Below are positions 5,923 to 7,529 of a DNA stretch of 7,529 nucleotides, in pieces. Source of the stretch: Burkholderiaceae bacterium (GTDB lineage Bacteria; Pseudomonadota; Gammaproteobacteria; Burkholderiales; Burkholderiaceae_C); the NCBI GenBank assembly GCA_023268425.1, contig JALRFN010000330.1:1-7529 (forward strand), read 5' to 3'. Position numbers and translations under genes: made by a program. Under the pieces are notes generated by a model, which had not been told where the DNA came from, did not search any database, and saw only the letters and a program-made list of their open reading frames with translations. The number at the start of each line of letters is the position of its first letter. The stretch's first letter is position 1.

Positions 5923-6678
5923 TTATTTCACGTCTTTCCAGAACGCGGCATTCAAGCGCCAAGCCACGATGGCAAACAAGCCCAAGAACATCAACACCCA
6001 AACGCCAATCGCCACGCGCGTGTTTTTAACTGGCTCCGACATCCAAGTCAGGTAAGCCGCCAAGTCACCCACCGCGTCGTCAAACGCCGCCTCAGACATG
6101 GTGCCGGCTTTGACCTGTTTCCAGCCACGCAAGACATGAGATTTCCCACCGTGGGCTTCAACTTCTTCCCAAATGGGTTCACGCTGACCTTGAAGCTGCC
6201 AAAGGGGGTTAGGCATCGCGACATTGGGGAACACGGTGTTGTTCCAACCCGTGGCCTTGGACGGGTCACGGTAATACGAACGCAAGAGCGAGTAAATGTA
6301 GTCGCCGCCGGTGCCCGCATGGCCCGCACGCGAGCGAGCGATGACAGTCAGGTCAGGCGGTGTCGCGCCAAAGAAGGCCTTGGCCTGCTTGGGATCAATC
6401 GCCGTCTTCATCAAATCACCGACTTTGTCGCTCAAGAAGTTCAAGTTGCCTTGGATCTCTTTGTCGTTCAAGCCAATGTCTTGCAAGCGGTTGAAACGCA
6501 TGAAGTTGGCGGTGTGACAGTTCAAGCAGTAGTTCACAAACAGCTTGGCACCGTTTTGCAAAGCGGCGACATTGGTACCGCGCTCGGGCGCTTTGTCCCA
6601 AACAGCGCCCCCCTCAGATGCCCATGAGGGCGTCAACACGCTCATGCACAGGGCGAGAGCCAGAAATACCTTTTTCAT
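5923..6678 (-). CDS. petC: Cytochrome c1 of the cytochrome bc1 complex
   Basis: Cytochrome c1 takes electrons from the Rieske protein and passes them to soluble or membrane-bound cytochrome c in the periplasm. The 251-residue precursor has a Sec signal peptide (MKKVFLALALCMSVLTPSWA, cleavage probably near residue 20), a haem-attachment site CLNCH (51-55), PPDLTVIARSRAG (107-119), a probable axial methionine M155 in NVAMPNPLW, and one C-terminal membrane anchor (about 220-241) ending in NAAFWKDVK. The start at 6676-6678 is set by AGGAG 7 bases upstream and by the signal peptide; the longer frame to 6759 would overlap petB. It begins 17 bases after petB stops, as expected for a petABC operon. 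All haem-binding residues are present. Confidence 0.97.
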   Translation of the reverse strand: MKKVFLALALCMSVLTPSWASEGGAVWDKAPERGTNVAALQNGAKLFVNYCLNCHTANFMRFNRLQDIGLNDKEIQGNLNFLSDKVGDLMKTAIDPKQAKAFFGATPPDLTVIARSRAGHAGTGGDYIYSLLRSYYRDPSKATGWNNTVFPNVAMPNPLWQLQGQREPIWEEVEAHGGKSHVLRGWKQVKAGTMSEAAFDDAVGDLAAYLTWMSEPVKNTRVAIGVWVLMFLGLFAIVAWRLNAAFWKDVK

Positions 6679-6695
6679 TGCAATGCTCCTGTGAC

Positions 6696-7529
6696 TCAGT
6701 GCGGCTTGAAGTTGACACGATCGGGTTCGGGCTTGAACTGACCCTTTTGACTCCACCACGGCATCAGCAAAAAGAAACCGAAGTAAAGCAGGGTGCCGCC
6801 CTGGGCCATGCGCTCAAAGACGGGCGACGGCGGCTGGATACCCAGATAAGCCAACATCAAGAAGTTGATCACAAACACGATGTACACCGTCTTGTGCCAG
6901 TTGGGGCGATAACGAATTGACCGCACCGGGCTGTAATCCAGCCAAGGCAAGAAGAACAGAATCACCACGGCCGCGCCCATGATGACAACGCCCCAGAACT
7001 TGGCATCGATCAAGAACATCAGGCCGATGACCACAGCAGCAGCCAAGGGAGCCAGCAATTTGCCCTTGGGCAAAGCCACCAAGCCCAGCAAGCCACCCAA
7101 GGCCGTACAAGCCATCAGCACGTAAACCATTTCTGAGGTCACCGCGCGCAACATCGAATAAAACGGTGTGAAGTACCAGACCGGCGCGATGTGCAACGGC
7201 GTGGTCAGCGGGTCGGCCGGGATGAAGTTGTTGTACTCCAAGAAGTAGCCGCCCATTTCAGGCGCAAAAAACACGATCGCCGAAAACACCATCAAGAAGA
7301 AAGACACACCCAGGATGTCATGCACCGTGTAGTAGGGGTGGAAAGGAATGCCGTCCAAGGGGCGGCCATTGCTGTCCTTTTTCGCCTTGATCTCAATGCC
7401 GTCAGGGTTGTTCGAGCCCACATCGTGCAGCGCCAACAAGTGCGCCACGACCAAGCCCAACAAGACCAGCGGCACCGCGATGACGTGGAAGCTAAAGAAA
7501 CGGTTGAGAGTTGCATCGCCCACCACAAA
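6696..7529 (-). CDS. petB: Cytochrome b of the cytochrome bc1 complex, C-terminal part (cut by the window edge)
   Basis: This integral membrane subunit carries haems bL and bH and forms the Qo and Qi quinone sites of complex III. The 277 residues seen begin FVVGDATLNRFF in front of helix D, so the N-terminal helices A-C and the first two haem histidines lie outside the window. Haem ligands in helix D are H15 and H30 of the fragment, with 14 residues between them. The Qo motif usually written PEWY is PVWY (116-119). Membrane segments fall at about 14-34 (D), 69-89 (E), 133-153 and 157-174 (extra pair), 177-196 (F), 212-231 (G) and 243-259 (H). The conserved GVVIMGAAVVILFFLPWLD and RYRP mark helix F and the following loop. 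petC follows 17 bases downstream. Confidence 0.97.
   Translation of the reverse strand, partial: FVVGDATLNRFFSFHVIAVPLVLLGLVVAHLLALHDVGSNNPDGIEIKAKKDSNGRPLDGIPFHPYYTVHDILGVSFFLMVFSAIVFFAPEMGGYFLEYNNFIPADPLTTPLHIAPVWYFTPFYSMLRAVTSEMVYVLMACTALGGLLGLVALPKGKLLAPLAAAVVIGLMFLIDAKFWGVVIMGAAVVILFFLPWLDYSPVRSIRYRPNWHKTVYIVFVINFLMLAYLGIQPPSPVFERMAQGGTLLYFGFFLLMPWWSQKGQFKPEPDRVNFKPH

Noticed and set aside
5818..6627. Long plus-strand frame (269 codons) over sspA and petC
   Set aside because: Antisense to the certain petC and sspA genes; no domain, no credible ribosome site.
6679..6759. Upstream extension of petC by 27 codons
   Set aside because: It overlaps the petB 3' end and would bury the signal peptide; AGGAG precedes the ATG at 6678.

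Overview
The window reads as a chromosomal housekeeping segment of a betaproteobacterium, most likely order Burkholderiales and family Comamonadaceae. The basis is protein character: the cytochrome b has the PVWY version of the Qo motif and two extra membrane helices, SspA begins MMVLYSGTTCPFSHRC, and SecA, SspB and the DciA-like protein resemble that group as I remember it. No database search was possible. Both ends cut through genes, so this may be a whole short contig.

Right to left on the minus strand come the 3' part of petB (cytochrome b, cut by the right edge) and petC (cytochrome c1). A double hairpin with a U-tract follows. Next are sspA (RNA polymerase-associated, GST-fold) and sspB (ClpXP adaptor), and 12 bases further on tRNA-Thr(UGU). 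A small plus-strand gene of the DUF721/DciA type converges on the tRNA. Back to back with it begins a minus-strand run: a membrane-anchored M23 peptidase, secA, a rho-independent terminator, and the first 113 codons of argJ.

The genes serve respiration (bc1 complex), stress transcription and proteolysis (SspA/SspB), translation (tRNA), replication (DciA-like helicase loader), envelope remodelling (M23 peptidase), protein export (SecA) and arginine synthesis (ArgJ). I see no CRISPR array, insertion sequence, phage gene or defence system, and no convincing undescribed multi-gene system.

Three things do not fit a plain housekeeping reading. First, argJ stops abruptly near base 146, and the leftmost ~146 bases carry an unrelated open frame on the opposite strand. 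This is a junction that breaks two genes at once: an assembly chimera or a real rearrangement. Second, a 33-base interrupted palindrome sits in the tiny divergent gap between the M23 and dciA-like genes, over the likely dciA start. Third, strong hairpin/U-tract elements lie directly against the ribosome binding sites of argJ and sspA, leaving no room for a promoter between terminator and gene.
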